Below are positions 24,671 through 33,547 of a DNA stretch of 54,562 bases, piece by piece (positions within the stretch are counted from its first letter, which is position 1; the number at the start of each line of letters is the position of its first letter). The stretch is from the NCBI GenBank assembly GCA_040382235.1, contig JBEIFV010000023.1:1-54562 (forward strand). The letters are read 5' to 3'. Below the pieces are notes generated by a model. The model searched no databases. It saw nothing but the letters and a program-made list of their open reading frames with translations, and was not told the origin of the DNA. This stretch comes from JAEUOS01 sp040382235 (GTDB lineage: Bacteria > Pseudomonadota > Gammaproteobacteria > Burkholderiales > JAEUOS01). The translations under genes and the position numbers were made by a program.

Positions 24671-26755
24671 ATGATTTCACGCGTTTTCGTGCTTGCCGTA
24701 GCGACTCTTGCAGTGTTGGGAAGCGGCTGGGTGACAGCCGCCCCGGTGCAAGCCGACAACGCCGAAGCGGAGTTGATCGCACGCGACCTGGCGCTGGCGC
24801 CGGGCACTGAAGCGATCGTCGGCCTGCGCATCAAGCACGACCCGCACTGGCATACCTACTGGCTGAACCCCGGCGACTCCGGCATGCCCACCACCATCCA
24901 GTGGAAGCTGCCGGCCGGCATCAAGGCCGGGCAGATCCAGTGGCCGGTGCCCAAGCGCATACCGGTGCCGCCGATGATGAACCACGGCTTCGAAGGCGAG
25001 ATCGTGCTGCCGGTGGCGATTCAAATCCCCAAGGACTGGCCGGCCGGCCAGGAAGCCCGGCTGGCCGCGCGCGCCGACTGGCTGATTTGCAAGGATGTCT
25101 GCATTCCCGGTGGCGCCGACCTTACTTTGAGCCTGCCCGTGGCAGCCGCCAATCCGGCCCCCAACCCGAAATGGAAGGGCCTGTTCGAAGCCGCATTCGC
25201 CGGCATGCCCGGCGGCAAGGTCGACAAGGCCAGCGCCAGCACCGCGGGCGGCGTCATCACCTTGAAGCTGGAGGGCGTCAAGCCTTTGCCCGGGCGCGAA
25301 GTATTCGCGCTTTCGACCATCGAGGGCCTGGTCGAATCGGCGGCGCCGCAGACGGTCAAGCAGGAAGGCGAGTCGACCGTGATCACGTTGGCTGTCACCA
25401 GCAATCTTTCGGCCAGCGAGCCGCGCATAAGCGGTGTGGTGGTCGGCGTGGCCGAACGCGCTCTCTCGTTCGAGGCGCCGATGAGCGGCAAGATCGTGGC
25501 CGGCAAGGGCATGGACGAACCGGCGATCAAGGGCACCAAACCTGCCGGCGCGACCGGCGGAGAAGAGCTTTCGCTGGCGCTGGCGATCGTGTTTGCGCTG
25601 TTTGGCGGCCTGATTCTCAACCTGATGCCCTGCGTCTTCCCGATTCTTTCACTCAAGGTGCTGGGCTTCGCACGCGGCGGCGGCACCGTTGCGATGCGCG
25701 CCAATGGCCTGTCGTTCGCCGCCGGCGTGGTGCTCTCTTTCATCGCCCTGGCGGCGGTGCTTCTCGGCTTGCGTGCTGCGGGTGAAGCGGTGGGCTGGGG
25801 CTTCCAGCTGCAATCACCACTGGTGGTCACCTTCCTGGCGCTGCTGTTTTTCGCGCTGGGCTTGAACCTCTCAGGGGTGTTCGAATTCAGCTCACTGTTG
25901 CCGCAATCGTGGGCTTCAGCCAGCTTCGAGCATCCGGCTGTCGATTCCTTCTTCTCCGGCGTCTTGGCCGCCGTGGTGGCCTCACCCTGCACCGCGCCGT
26001 TCATGGGCGCGGCGCTTGGCTACGCAGTGACGCAAAACCCATGGACCGCGCTGGCGGTATTCGGCGCGCTCGGCTGCGGCATGGCCGCGCCCTATATTCT
26101 CCTGGCCTGGTTTCCGGGCTGGCTCAAGCGCCTGCCCAGGCCCGGACCATGGTTGGCCAAGTTCAAGCAACTGCTGGCTTTTCCAATGTATGCCACGGTG
26201 GTCTGGCTGGCCTGGGTGTTGTCGCTGCAGATCGGGCCCAATGCGATCGTGTGGCTGGGCGCGGCAATGGTCTTGATCGCGCTCGGCACCTGGCTTCTGG
26301 GGCAGACCACCGCCGCGCGCTGGCGCTTCGGTGCCGCACTCATCATAGCCCTCGGGCTTTATGCCGCCTGGCCCACCGGCGAGACCGTTGCCGCAGGCAC
26401 CTCGAAATCCGGATCGGACGGCTGGGCGCCTTTCGCCGCCGCCGATATCGCAGCGTTCAACGCCGCCGGGACGCCGGTGTTCGTCGACTTTACCGCCGCC
26501 TGGTGCGTGACCTGCCAGGTCAACAAGAAGGTGGTGCTGGAAACCAAAGCCGTGCGCGAGGCCTTTGCCGCCAAATCGGTCAAGCTGATGCGTGCCGACT
26601 GGACCCGGCGCGACCCGGTGATAACCGCCGCGCTGGCCGAATTCGGGCGCAACGGGGTGCCGGTCTATGTGCTGTATGTTCCCGGCAAGCCGCCCCTGCT
26701 TTTGCCCGAAATCTTGTCGGAACAAATCGTTACTAACGCGCTCAAATCCCTTTGA
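24671..26755 (+). CDS. DsbD/ScsB-like thiol:disulfide transmembrane reductase
   Basis: 694 residues. Signal peptide, then an N-terminal periplasmic domain with a cysteine pair in LICKDVCIPGG (about residues 140-145). An eight-helix membrane domain follows, with the key cysteines in LNLMPCVFPILSL and VVASPCTAPFMGAAL. The C-terminal thioredoxin domain has AAWCVTCQ (Cys612, Cys615). Electrons pass from cytoplasmic thioredoxin to periplasmic partners. It is larger than E. coli DsbD (565), and the N-terminal domain resembles ScsB. The redoxin encoded 22 bp downstream is a plausible partner. Confidence 0.88.
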   Translation: MISRVFVLAVATLAVLGSGWVTAAPVQADNAEAELIARDLALAPGTEAIVGLRIKHDPHWHTYWLNPGDSGMPTTIQWKLPAGIKAGQIQWPVPKRIPVPPMMNHGFEGEIVLPVAIQIPKDWPAGQEARLAARADWLICKDVCIPGGADLTLSLPVAAANPAPNPKWKGLFEAAFAGMPGGKVDKASASTAGGVITLKLEGVKPLPGREVFALSTIEGLVESAAPQTVKQEGESTVITLAVTSNLSASEPRISGVVVGVAERALSFEAPMSGKIVAGKGMDEPAIKGTKPAGATGGEELSLALAIVFALFGGLILNLMPCVFPILSLKVLGFARGGGTVAMRANGLSFAAGVVLSFIALAAVLLGLRAAGEAVGWGFQLQSPLVVTFLALLFFALGLNLSGVFEFSSLLPQSWASASFEHPAVDSFFSGVLAAVVASPCTAPFMGAALGYAVTQNPWTALAVFGALGCGMAAPYILLAWFPGWLKRLPRPGPWLAKFKQLLAFPMYATVVWLAWVLSLQIGPNAIVWLGAAMVLIALGTWLLGQTTAARWRFGAALIIALGLYAAWPTGETVAAGTSKSGSDGWAPFAAADIAAFNAAGTPVFVDFTAAWCVTCQVNKKVVLETKAVREAFAAKSVKLMRADWTRRDPVITAALAEFGRNGVPVYVLYVPGKPPLLLPEILSEQIVTNALKSL

Positions 26756-26777
26756 TGTTTTTGATGGAGCAGTTATC

Positions 26778-27380
26778 GTGCCCAACCTGCGTCACATTGT
26801 CGGCATTCTTGCAACTTTCCTGGTTTCAAGCACCTTCGCCTCGGCGCCGCCCGGCCAGATGGCGCCGGACTTCAGTTTGAAGGCAACCGACGGCAAGACC
26901 ACCAGGCTGGCCGATTTCAAGGGCAAATGGGTCGTGCTGGAATGGGTCAACCCCGGTTGCCCCTATGTGCAAAAGCACTACGTCACCAAGAACATGCAGG
27001 CCCTGCAAAAAGAAAGTGGCGGCAAGGGTGTGGTGTGGCTGGCGGTGAATTCGACCAACCCCGCGCACCAGGATTATCTGAAGCCGGCAGCCATGGGCAA
27101 CTGGATGAAGACCCAGGGCGGCACACCACGCGCCACCTTGATGGACGAAGCGGGCGACACCGGCCGTGCTTATTCGGCGCGCACCACGCCACAGATGCTC
27201 CTGATCAATCCGGAAGGCAAAGTGGTTTACAACGGCGCCATCGACGACAAGCGCTCCTACAACCCGGAAGACGTGAAAACGGCCAAAAACCACCTGCGGG
27301 TGGCGCTTGACGAATCGCTGGCCGGTAAACCGGTGACTACGGCCAGCACTTCGCCCTACGGTTGCTCGGTCAAGTACTGA
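26778..27380 (+). CDS. Exported thioredoxin-fold protein (redoxin/AhpC-TSA family)
   Basis: 200 residues from a GTG start preceded by ATGGAGCAG. The signal peptide ends near TFASAPPG. The redoxin core is MAPDFSLKATDGKTTRLADF and WVVLEWVNPGCPYVQKHY. Only one cysteine sits at the active position (NPGCPYV, not CXXC), and a second is conserved at the C-terminus (YGCSVKY). This matches a family of periplasmic thioredoxin-like proteins often linked to DsbD homologues. Probably reduced by the upstream DsbD-like protein. Confidence 0.78.
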   Translation: MPNLRHIVGILATFLVSSTFASAPPGQMAPDFSLKATDGKTTRLADFKGKWVVLEWVNPGCPYVQKHYVTKNMQALQKESGGKGVVWLAVNSTNPAHQDYLKPAAMGNWMKTQGGTPRATLMDEAGDTGRAYSARTTPQMLLINPEGKVVYNGAIDDKRSYNPEDVKTAKNHLRVALDESLAGKPVTTASTSPYGCSVKY

Positions 27381-27394
27381 GCGTTGGAAATACG

Positions 27395-27420
27395 GCGGCG
27401 CCCCAACAGGCAGGCGCCGC
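27395..27420. other. Hairpin downstream of redoxin gene
   Basis: An 8-bp stem GCGGCGCC / GGCGCCGC encloses a 10-base loop, 15 bases after the stop. There is no T-tract on the plus strand, so it is at best a weak or Rho-assisted terminator between convergent genes. Confidence 0.35.
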
Positions 27421-27490
27421 TCGCATGCCGCGGTGGTCAGGGGTGTTGGTTGGCTCGGGCTCGCCGCCTCGGCATCACCGCTGCATGCGC

Positions 27491-27817
27491 TTACTTCAGT
27501 TTCGAGTAGGTGGTGGGCGCCAGAATGCTGTTTTCCAGGTGCGCCACGATCGGTCCATCCTTTTCGCTTTCGGCGCGCTTGGCGTGCCATTCGGGATCGG
27601 CGGCGAAGGCGTTCCATTTTTTCTCGCGCTCGGCCAAGCTTTCCCAGGCAAGCATGTAGGTCAGTTTCTGATTGCTGTCGCCGATCAGGTCGGTCCAGAA
27701 ACCGACCTGGCGAATCCCGTGTTTCTTCCACAGCTTGAGCGTGGTGCTCTCGAAGCGCTTGTTGAGCGCGGGCAGGCGGCCCGGTATGCAGTGGTAAATG
27801 CGCATTTCATACAGCAT
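27491..27817 (-). CDS. NIPSNAP-family protein
   Basis: 108 residues with the NIPSNAP-like dimeric alpha/beta barrel pattern: MLYEMRIYHCIPGRLPALNKRF, KHGIRQVGFWTD, LTYMLAWESLAEREKKWNAF. The family is widespread in proteobacteria; some members are implicated in small-molecule degradation, but the function is mostly unknown. The ATG at 27817 follows AAAGGGAGAAGAA. It is a single-gene unit convergent with the redoxin gene and divergent from the SNF2 helicase. Confidence 0.8.
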   Translation of the reverse strand: MLYEMRIYHCIPGRLPALNKRFESTTLKLWKKHGIRQVGFWTDLIGDSNQKLTYMLAWESLAEREKKWNAFAADPEWHAKRAESEKDGPIVAHLENSILAPTTYSKLK

Positions 27818-27909
27818 TTCTTCTTCTCCCTTTAGCGGAAAGATCCGCACCGGATGGGCGGACCCCGGACGAATCCTAGCAAGTTCGGGCGGCCCACTGT
27901 CGCCCGCAG

Positions 27910-30900
27910 GTGAGACAATTTCCCGCTTTCAACAAGCCCACGCGCTGTCCGCCAGGAATGCCGCGCCCTTCTGCAAAAGCATCGGTCATGATCACCACGG
28001 TGGGCGGCAAGACCATGACTGCCGCGGAATGGATGCGGCGCGCCAAGCGCGCAGCAACAAAGAAAGGTCCAGTGGACGCCCCTCGCACCCCTGCTCCAAA
28101 GGCTGACCCGGCATTGCAAGCGCGCGACATCGAAGCGGTGTTCGATGCTCTGGTGGTTGGCGGCTGTCCGCGCGGCAAGACCTGGGTGCAGAATTTCCTC
28201 AAGGCCAGCAGGCATCGCCACGCACGCGGTGCGCTGCTTTCGCACACCGAGGTGACGCAGGCCCTGCAGCATCTGCTCGCCACCGCGCGTATTGAACATG
28301 AGGAAGGATTCGGCTTCAACGTACCGCCTGATGCATGCGCGCAAAGGCTGCCCGCGCTGCTCACCGCCGCAGATGCCGCGCTCCTGTGGCGCTGGTCGCT
28401 GTGGGCCGCCGGCCCGGCCTACGGCGAATCCGACGTCTTGCCCGCCTGGGTGCATTTCCGCAGCCACGATGAGAAGGTGGCGGTGACGCGTTTGCTGCTC
28501 TACGGCGCCGGCCTCAATGCGACGGCGTATTCACGCTTGCTGAAGGGCCCGTTGCGCGCGGCGGCGGAGCACGGCGTCTTGCTGCAGGCGGTGACCGAGC
28601 CATTCATGCCCGCCTTGTTCGAGCGCATCGACGCATCCCTGCAACTTGCGGTGATCGACACCCTCGATCAACTGGGAAACGCCCCAGGCACTGCGCCGCT
28701 CTACGCCTGGCTCGGCACCTGGATCAATCGCGCGCCGGCGGAAGTGCCCCCGCACCTGTGCTTTCGCGTCGCCGAAACCCGCATGAATGCCCTCGATCTG
28801 CCGGGCATGCGGGCAGCGCTGGCGATCCATCCGGCAACGCCGATGCACGCTCTGTTCGTCGCGGCGGACCTGGCCGTGGCCGGCCGCTGGGCGGAAGCAG
28901 CGGCGGCGTTCGCTCCGGCTTACAAGGCGCAGCAGCTAAGCGCGGGCATGCGGCGCAACGCCGCGCCCATGGGCATTACCTGGGTCTACGTTCTGGCCCT
29001 GCTGGCCCAGCCGACGCCCGCGGCATGGACTACGGCACGCAAGTTCGCGATCGCCGAATCGGGTTCACGCAAGCCTTCGGTACACGATCCCTGGGGCCGC
29101 TTTTCACATGCCTGCGCGGTGCGCCTGGGCGATGAGCCCCTCGATCCGGATGCGTTCGCACCACGCAGGGCCGAGCATGAGGATCAGCATTTCGGCAACC
29201 CGGTGGATGCGGCGCATCGCGTGATTCTCACCGCCTGGCTTTCCCTGCCGGCAGCCCCCTGGAACGCGATCGGTGTGTCGTGCCTCCTGGAAACGCTGGT
29301 CGATGGGCGCCATTTCTGGCTTGCCAGCCTGGTGGCCCAGGCCGCCACGCGCTTCAATCTGGATCCGCTGCCATACACATTGAAACTGGCGCCGGACTTG
29401 CCCCAGCCGGCACGGTTTTTCGGTGACACACGCGAAACCTGGCGCGATGCATTGGCGGCGATTACAGCACTGGGCGATACCGCATCCGGCGCCAAATCCG
29501 CCGCGCAGCAAGCCGCCACTCTTGTGTGGGAGTTGCGCCTGGATTCCGAAGGGCGTGTCGAGGGCGTGGCGCCATTTGAGCGCACCAGGGGCGCACGCGG
29601 CTGGAGCCAGCCCAAGCCCATCAGCTTGAGCCGGGTGAAGAAAAGCGCGCGCCTGGATCCGCGCGATGCCGCGGTGGCGCGCGCGATCGAAGGCGAAGGC
29701 GGCCCCGCGACGCTGTGGCTGGACGCGGTGGCGGCGCTGCCGGCGCTGGTGCAGCATCCGAGCCTGATGTTCGCAGACGCACCCGGGCAATGGGTGGAAC
29801 TCACCGAAGCCCTGCCTACACTGGAGGTACGGCGGCGCGCTGGCGATGGCAGCAGCGGCGACAATTTCGTGTTTCGTATCGACCCGCCGCTGCTGGCAGT
29901 CAAGGATGCGGGCGCTGTGCGGTATTCGCGCTCGCGCTCGTATGAAGAAGCGCTGGAACGGCAGAACAGCATGCGCGTTGTGCGCGACGCGCCCGACCGC
30001 GCGCGCCTGATTCGCATCAGCGCCGCACAACGCCGGGTGGCGGAATTGATCGCCAAGGATTGGGCGGTGCCGGTGGATGCCAAGGAGGAACTGGAAGCCG
30101 CGTTGCGCGTGTTGTCCGGGCATTTTCAATTGCACAGCGATGCGGCAGCCGGCGAAGAAGTGCCGGGCGAGGCGCGCCTGCGCGCGCAGTTGAGCCCGCA
30201 GGGCGACGGCCTGCAGTTGCGGCTGGTGGTGATGCCCTTCGGCAGCTTCGGCCCGGCGGTGACACCCGGTGCCGGCCGCGAGCGCCTGATGACCCTGCAT
30301 CAGGGTTTGAGCCTGACCACGCAACGCGAACTGGCCGTCGAGCTCATGCATTGGCGCGCGGTGATCGACGCTCTGCCGTGTCTGGACGACGGCAGCGCGC
30401 CCGACGCCGGCTGGCTGCTGGAAGACCCCGAGCAGGCCCTGCGGGTGGTTGAGGTGCTGCCCGGCTTGCCGGCGGTGGCGGCGCTCGACTGGCCGCGCGG
30501 CAAGCCGCTGCACGTGGTGAGCGTCGACAGCAGCGCTTTAGGCGTGCAGGTCACCTCTGGCCGCGACTGGTTCGCTCTGGAGGGCGAGGTACGGGTGGAT
30601 GAGGCGCGGGTGCTGAGCTTGCAGCGCATGATGGACCTGGCGCGCGAATCGAAGAGCCGCTTTGTGGCGCTGGGCGACGGCGAGTACCTGGCCTTGAGTG
30701 AGCGCCTGCGGCGCCAACTGGCCGACATGCAAGCGGCAGGGCGCATGGACCGCGAAGCCCTCAAGCTGCCGCTGGCCGCCGCCGCCTGGCTCGATACCAA
30801 CCTTGATGGCGCCCGCGTCGAGGGTGACAGCGCCTGGCGCCGCCGCATCACCGCCTTGAGCAGCGCCGCCGCGCTTGCACCGGTAGTCGATGGCTTGCAC

Positions 30901-32292
30901 ACCGAACTGCGGGCTTATCAGCACGAAGGCTTTGCCTGGATGTCACGCTTGGCGCATGCCGGCCTGGGCGCTTGCCTGGCCGACGACATGGGGCTGGGAA
31001 AAACCATCCAGACCCTGGCGCTCCTGCTGCGCCGCGCCGGCGACGGGCCCGCGCTGGTGCTGGCGCCCACCTCGGTATGTGGCAACTGGCTGGCCGAAGC
31101 CATCAAGTTCGCACCGGCGCTCAACCCGCGCCTGTACAGCGAACATGACGAAGCCGGGCGTGTGGCGCTGGTCGGCAAGGCCGGACCTTACGACGTGATC
31201 ATCGCCTCCTACGCGATGGCGCACGGCGAGAATTCCCAACTCGGCACCCGCGCCTGGGGCACCCTGGTGCTCGACGAAGCGCAGGCGCTGAAGAACGCCG
31301 CCACCCAGCGCGCTCGCGCGGTGGCCGGGATCGCTGCCGGCTTTCGCCTGGCCTTGTCCGGCACGCCGGTAGAGAACCGTCTGGCCGACTTGTGGTCGAT
31401 CATGAACCTGATCAACCCCGGCCTGCTCGGCACGGCGAACCAGTTCAACGAGCGCTTCACCGGGCCGATCGAGAAAGACCGCGACGCGGCCACCCGGCAA
31501 CGCCTGCGGCGCCTGGTGTCGCCGTTTCTGCTGCGCCGTACCAAGAGCCAGGTGCTGCAGGACCTGCCGCCGCGCACCGAGATCATTCATCGCATCGAAC
31601 CCTCGGAGCAGGAACGCAGCTTTCTCGAAGCCTTGAGGCGCAGCGCCAGCGAGCGCGTCAAGGACCTCGATGCAAAGGAAGGCGACGCCTCCTCGTTTCA
31701 TGTGCTGGCCGAATTGACGCGGCTGCGGCGCGCCGCCTGCGACCCGCGGCTGGTGGCGCCGGAGCTGGGGATCGTCGGCGCCAAGGCGCAGGCCTTCGAG
31801 CAGATCGTGCGCGAGCTGGTCGATGGAGCGCACAAGGCGCTGGTATTCAGCCAGTTCACCGGTTTCCTGAAACTATTGGCCGAGCGCCTCGACAGCGGCG
31901 GCATCGCCTATCAGTACCTGGATGGCGCCACGCCGGCGGCCGACCGCGCGCGCCGGGTGCAGGCGTTTCAACGCGGTGAAGGCGAAGTGTTCCTGATCAG
32001 CCTGAAGGCCGGCGGCTTCGGCTTGAACCTCACCGCCGCCGACTACGTGATCATCGTCGACCCCTGGTGGAACCCGGCGGCGGAAGACCAGGCGATGGGC
32101 CGCGCGCACCGCATCGGCCAGGAACGGCCGGTGACGGTGTATCGGCTGGTGACTGCTGGTTCGATCGAGGAACGCATCGTCGAATTGCATCACGACAAGC
32201 GCAGCCTGGCTGATGGAATCCTGGAAGGGCAGGAGGATGCGTCGCCGATTTCCGCGCAGGTGTTGCGCGAGTTGCTGCTGGAGGGGGATTGA
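27910..32292 (+). CDS. Very large SNF2-family helicase-like ATPase
   Basis: Up to 1460 residues. The SNF2 core occupies about 990-1445: LACLADDMGLGKTIQTLALL (Walker A), LVLDEAQALKN (DEAQ), ALSGTPVENR, SLKAGGFGLNLTAADYV and AMGRAHRIGQ. About 900 residues precede it. They are helical, Ala/Leu-rich, with TPR-like stretches (residues 210-450), and have no motif I can name. SNF2 proteins translocate on double-stranded DNA and displace proteins. Starts at 27958, 27988 and 28015 are also plausible. It stands alone with no methylase or phospholipase-D partner, so a defence role such as DISARM is not supported. Confidence 0.85.
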   Translation: MRQFPAFNKPTRCPPGMPRPSAKASVMITTVGGKTMTAAEWMRRAKRAATKKGPVDAPRTPAPKADPALQARDIEAVFDALVVGGCPRGKTWVQNFLKASRHRHARGALLSHTEVTQALQHLLATARIEHEEGFGFNVPPDACAQRLPALLTAADAALLWRWSLWAAGPAYGESDVLPAWVHFRSHDEKVAVTRLLLYGAGLNATAYSRLLKGPLRAAAEHGVLLQAVTEPFMPALFERIDASLQLAVIDTLDQLGNAPGTAPLYAWLGTWINRAPAEVPPHLCFRVAETRMNALDLPGMRAALAIHPATPMHALFVAADLAVAGRWAEAAAAFAPAYKAQQLSAGMRRNAAPMGITWVYVLALLAQPTPAAWTTARKFAIAESGSRKPSVHDPWGRFSHACAVRLGDEPLDPDAFAPRRAEHEDQHFGNPVDAAHRVILTAWLSLPAAPWNAIGVSCLLETLVDGRHFWLASLVAQAATRFNLDPLPYTLKLAPDLPQPARFFGDTRETWRDALAAITALGDTASGAKSAAQQAATLVWELRLDSEGRVEGVAPFERTRGARGWSQPKPISLSRVKKSARLDPRDAAVARAIEGEGGPATLWLDAVAALPALVQHPSLMFADAPGQWVELTEALPTLEVRRRAGDGSSGDNFVFRIDPPLLAVKDAGAVRYSRSRSYEEALERQNSMRVVRDAPDRARLIRISAAQRRVAELIAKDWAVPVDAKEELEAALRVLSGHFQLHSDAAAGEEVPGEARLRAQLSPQGDGLQLRLVVMPFGSFGPAVTPGAGRERLMTLHQGLSLTTQRELAVELMHWRAVIDALPCLDDGSAPDAGWLLEDPEQALRVVEVLPGLPAVAALDWPRGKPLHVVSVDSSALGVQVTSGRDWFALEGEVRVDEARVLSLQRMMDLARESKSRFVALGDGEYLALSERLRRQLADMQAAGRMDREALKLPLAAAAWLDTNLDGARVEGDSAWRRRITALSSAAALAPVVDGLHTELRAYQHEGFAWMSRLAHAGLGACLADDMGLGKTIQTLALLLRRAGDGPALVLAPTSVCGNWLAEAIKFAPALNPRLYSEHDEAGRVALVGKAGPYDVIIASYAMAHGENSQLGTRAWGTLVLDEAQALKNAATQRARAVAGIAAGFRLALSGTPVENRLADLWSIMNLINPGLLGTANQFNERFTGPIEKDRDAATRQRLRRLVSPFLLRRTKSQVLQDLPPRTEIIHRIEPSEQERSFLEALRRSASERVKDLDAKEGDASSFHVLAELTRLRRAACDPRLVAPELGIVGAKAQAFEQIVRELVDGAHKALVFSQFTGFLKLLAERLDSGGIAYQYLDGATPAADRARRVQAFQRGEGEVFLISLKAGGFGLNLTAADYVIIVDPWWNPAAEDQAMGRAHRIGQERPVTVYRLVTAGSIEERIVELHHDKRSLADGILEGQEDASPISAQVLRELLLEGD

Positions 32293-32307
32293 GGGGTGCT
32301 TGCGGAA

Positions 32308-32770
32308 TCAAGTTCCGCGCGGCTTATCCGAATCATCGAGGCTGTCAAGATCGGCCAGATCCTTGTGACGGCCGCTGGCGCGCTTGTTGGAACGGAAATC
32401 CTCAATGCCGATGAACGCAAGCGCGGTGCCCTGGAGCACAGTCACGATCCGCTATCCATGGCATTGGTCGAACTCCACGCCGTCAATAGCCGTGATCAGA
32501 TCGATGCGCGCAGGCGGGTATCCAAGCTGTATCACGGCGTGCGGAACCAGAAAATCCTGCTCGGACAGCCCAAGCGCGCCGAAGCCGAAAAGCTTCAAGG
32601 CTGCGCTTCCCCCTTCGCGCATTCTCAGGCGTTCGCCGAATCCAGATATCGAGATCAACGGTATAGCGCGGATGACCATACGCAGCCAACGCATGGCCGC
32701 CCACCACCATGTACTCAACGCCGGTGGAGTTGTGTGACTCGGCAAACTCTTTGAAGTCCTTGTTGAGCAT
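32308..32770 (-). pseudogene. Decayed nucleotidyltransferase (AbiEii/DUF6036-like)
   Basis: The N-terminal part is clear: MLNKDFKEF, then EYMVVGGHALAAYGHPRYT and VDLDIWI, the nucleotidyltransferase core with GG and DxD. A one-base insertion in a T-run (A-run at 32588-32591 on the plus strand) shifts the frame. In the next frame homology resumes with FGFGALGLSEQDFLVPHAV and ARIDLITAIDGVEFD, then an in-frame TAG at 32452-32454. Beyond the stop the same frame continues IGIEDFRSNKRASGRHKDLA to a stop at 32308. Two independent lesions make this a true pseudogene rather than a read error. It overlaps its small upstream partner. Confidence 0.8.
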
Positions 32771-32903
32771 CCGGGTGCTGGGCAAACCACTGCTGCCGCA
32801 ATTCCTCGACAGCGGCGATCCGCTCTTCAAGAGGTCGGGACAACCAATAATCACGATCGCCGATCGGGTCGTGAAGGGGCTTGCGTACCACGATTTTTTC
32901 CAT
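32715..32903 (-). CDS. Small partner protein of nucleotidyltransferase
   Basis: 62 residues: MEKIVVRKPLHDPIGDRDYW then LSRPLEERIAAVEELRQQ, ending GLQRVCRVTQLHRR. I recall this pattern as the short protein encoded just upstream of, and overlapping, nucleotidyltransferases of this type, an arrangement resembling a toxin-antitoxin pair. Its frame is intact while the partner is broken. The function is not established. Confidence 0.6.
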   Translation of the reverse strand: MEKIVVRKPLHDPIGDRDYWLSRPLEERIAAVEELRQQWFAQHPDAQQGLQRVCRVTQLHRR

Positions 32904-32984
32904 TGGTGAATGAAACCTTCAACCGAAGGAGCCGCGGACTTTGGGCCGCAGCGGGATTGACCGCGACGGCGGTGGCTCCGGGGA

Positions 32985-33430
32985 TGGGAGCAGTGGCTGT
33001 GGCCTGCAAGGCGGCGCCGGAGGCCATGACCCGTGTGGCCAGCGGCCAGGTGGCGTTCACCGCGCTCGATTTCGCCACCGGCATGCCGCTGGTCAAGGCG
33101 GGACGACTCAAGGCGTTGGCGGTCACACCGGGCAAGCGGACCTCGCTGGCGCCACAGCTGCCCACCGTGGGCGAGGCTTCCGCGCTGCCGGATTTTGGGG
33201 TCACGGCATGGATGGGTGTGTTCGGCCCGGCCGGCATGCCGGCGGCCATCACCGAGAGACTCAGCGGCGAAATCGCGAAGATCCTCCCCACCACCGCTTT
33301 GCAGGAGAGGTTCGTTGCGATGGGCGTCGAACCGGCGCCGGCCGGGCCGCAGGAGTTTCAAACCTTCGTCAAGGACCGGCCCGGCGTTTGGGAGCGGCAA
33401 ATCGGCATTGCGGGCATGAAGCCCGAATGA
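32985..33430 (+). pseudogene. C-terminal fragment of a Bug/TctC solute-binding protein
   Basis: The frame open from 32903 matches only the last 145 or so residues of the roughly 325-residue family: VASGQVAFTALDFATGMPLV, KAGRLKALAVTPGKRT, PQLPTVGEASALPDFG and WMGVFGPAGMPAAITERL. There is no signal peptide or N-terminal lobe. The residues before about 32985 are not homologous. The missing half was probably lost when the adjacent nucleotidyltransferase cassette arrived or was rearranged. Confidence 0.75.
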
Positions 33431-33547
33431 TCATCGCGGCAGCGTGACGAAAACGATCAAGAGCGCGCTTGCACATGCTGCGATCACGCAGGCCTGCTTA
33501 AATCTCGGGGCGGGTGCGCCGCCGTTCACGCATGCAAGGCCTCTCGT

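Noticed and set aside
29104..30513. 469-residue minus-strand frame inside the SNF2 gene
   Set aside because: Shadow caused by high GC. The plus frame is continuous over 4.3 kb and carries the helicase motifs.
27910..32292. SNF2 protein as a DISARM or similar defence component
   Set aside because: DISARM needs drmABC and a methylase next to it. The neighbours here are a NIPSNAP gene and a decayed nucleotidyltransferase.
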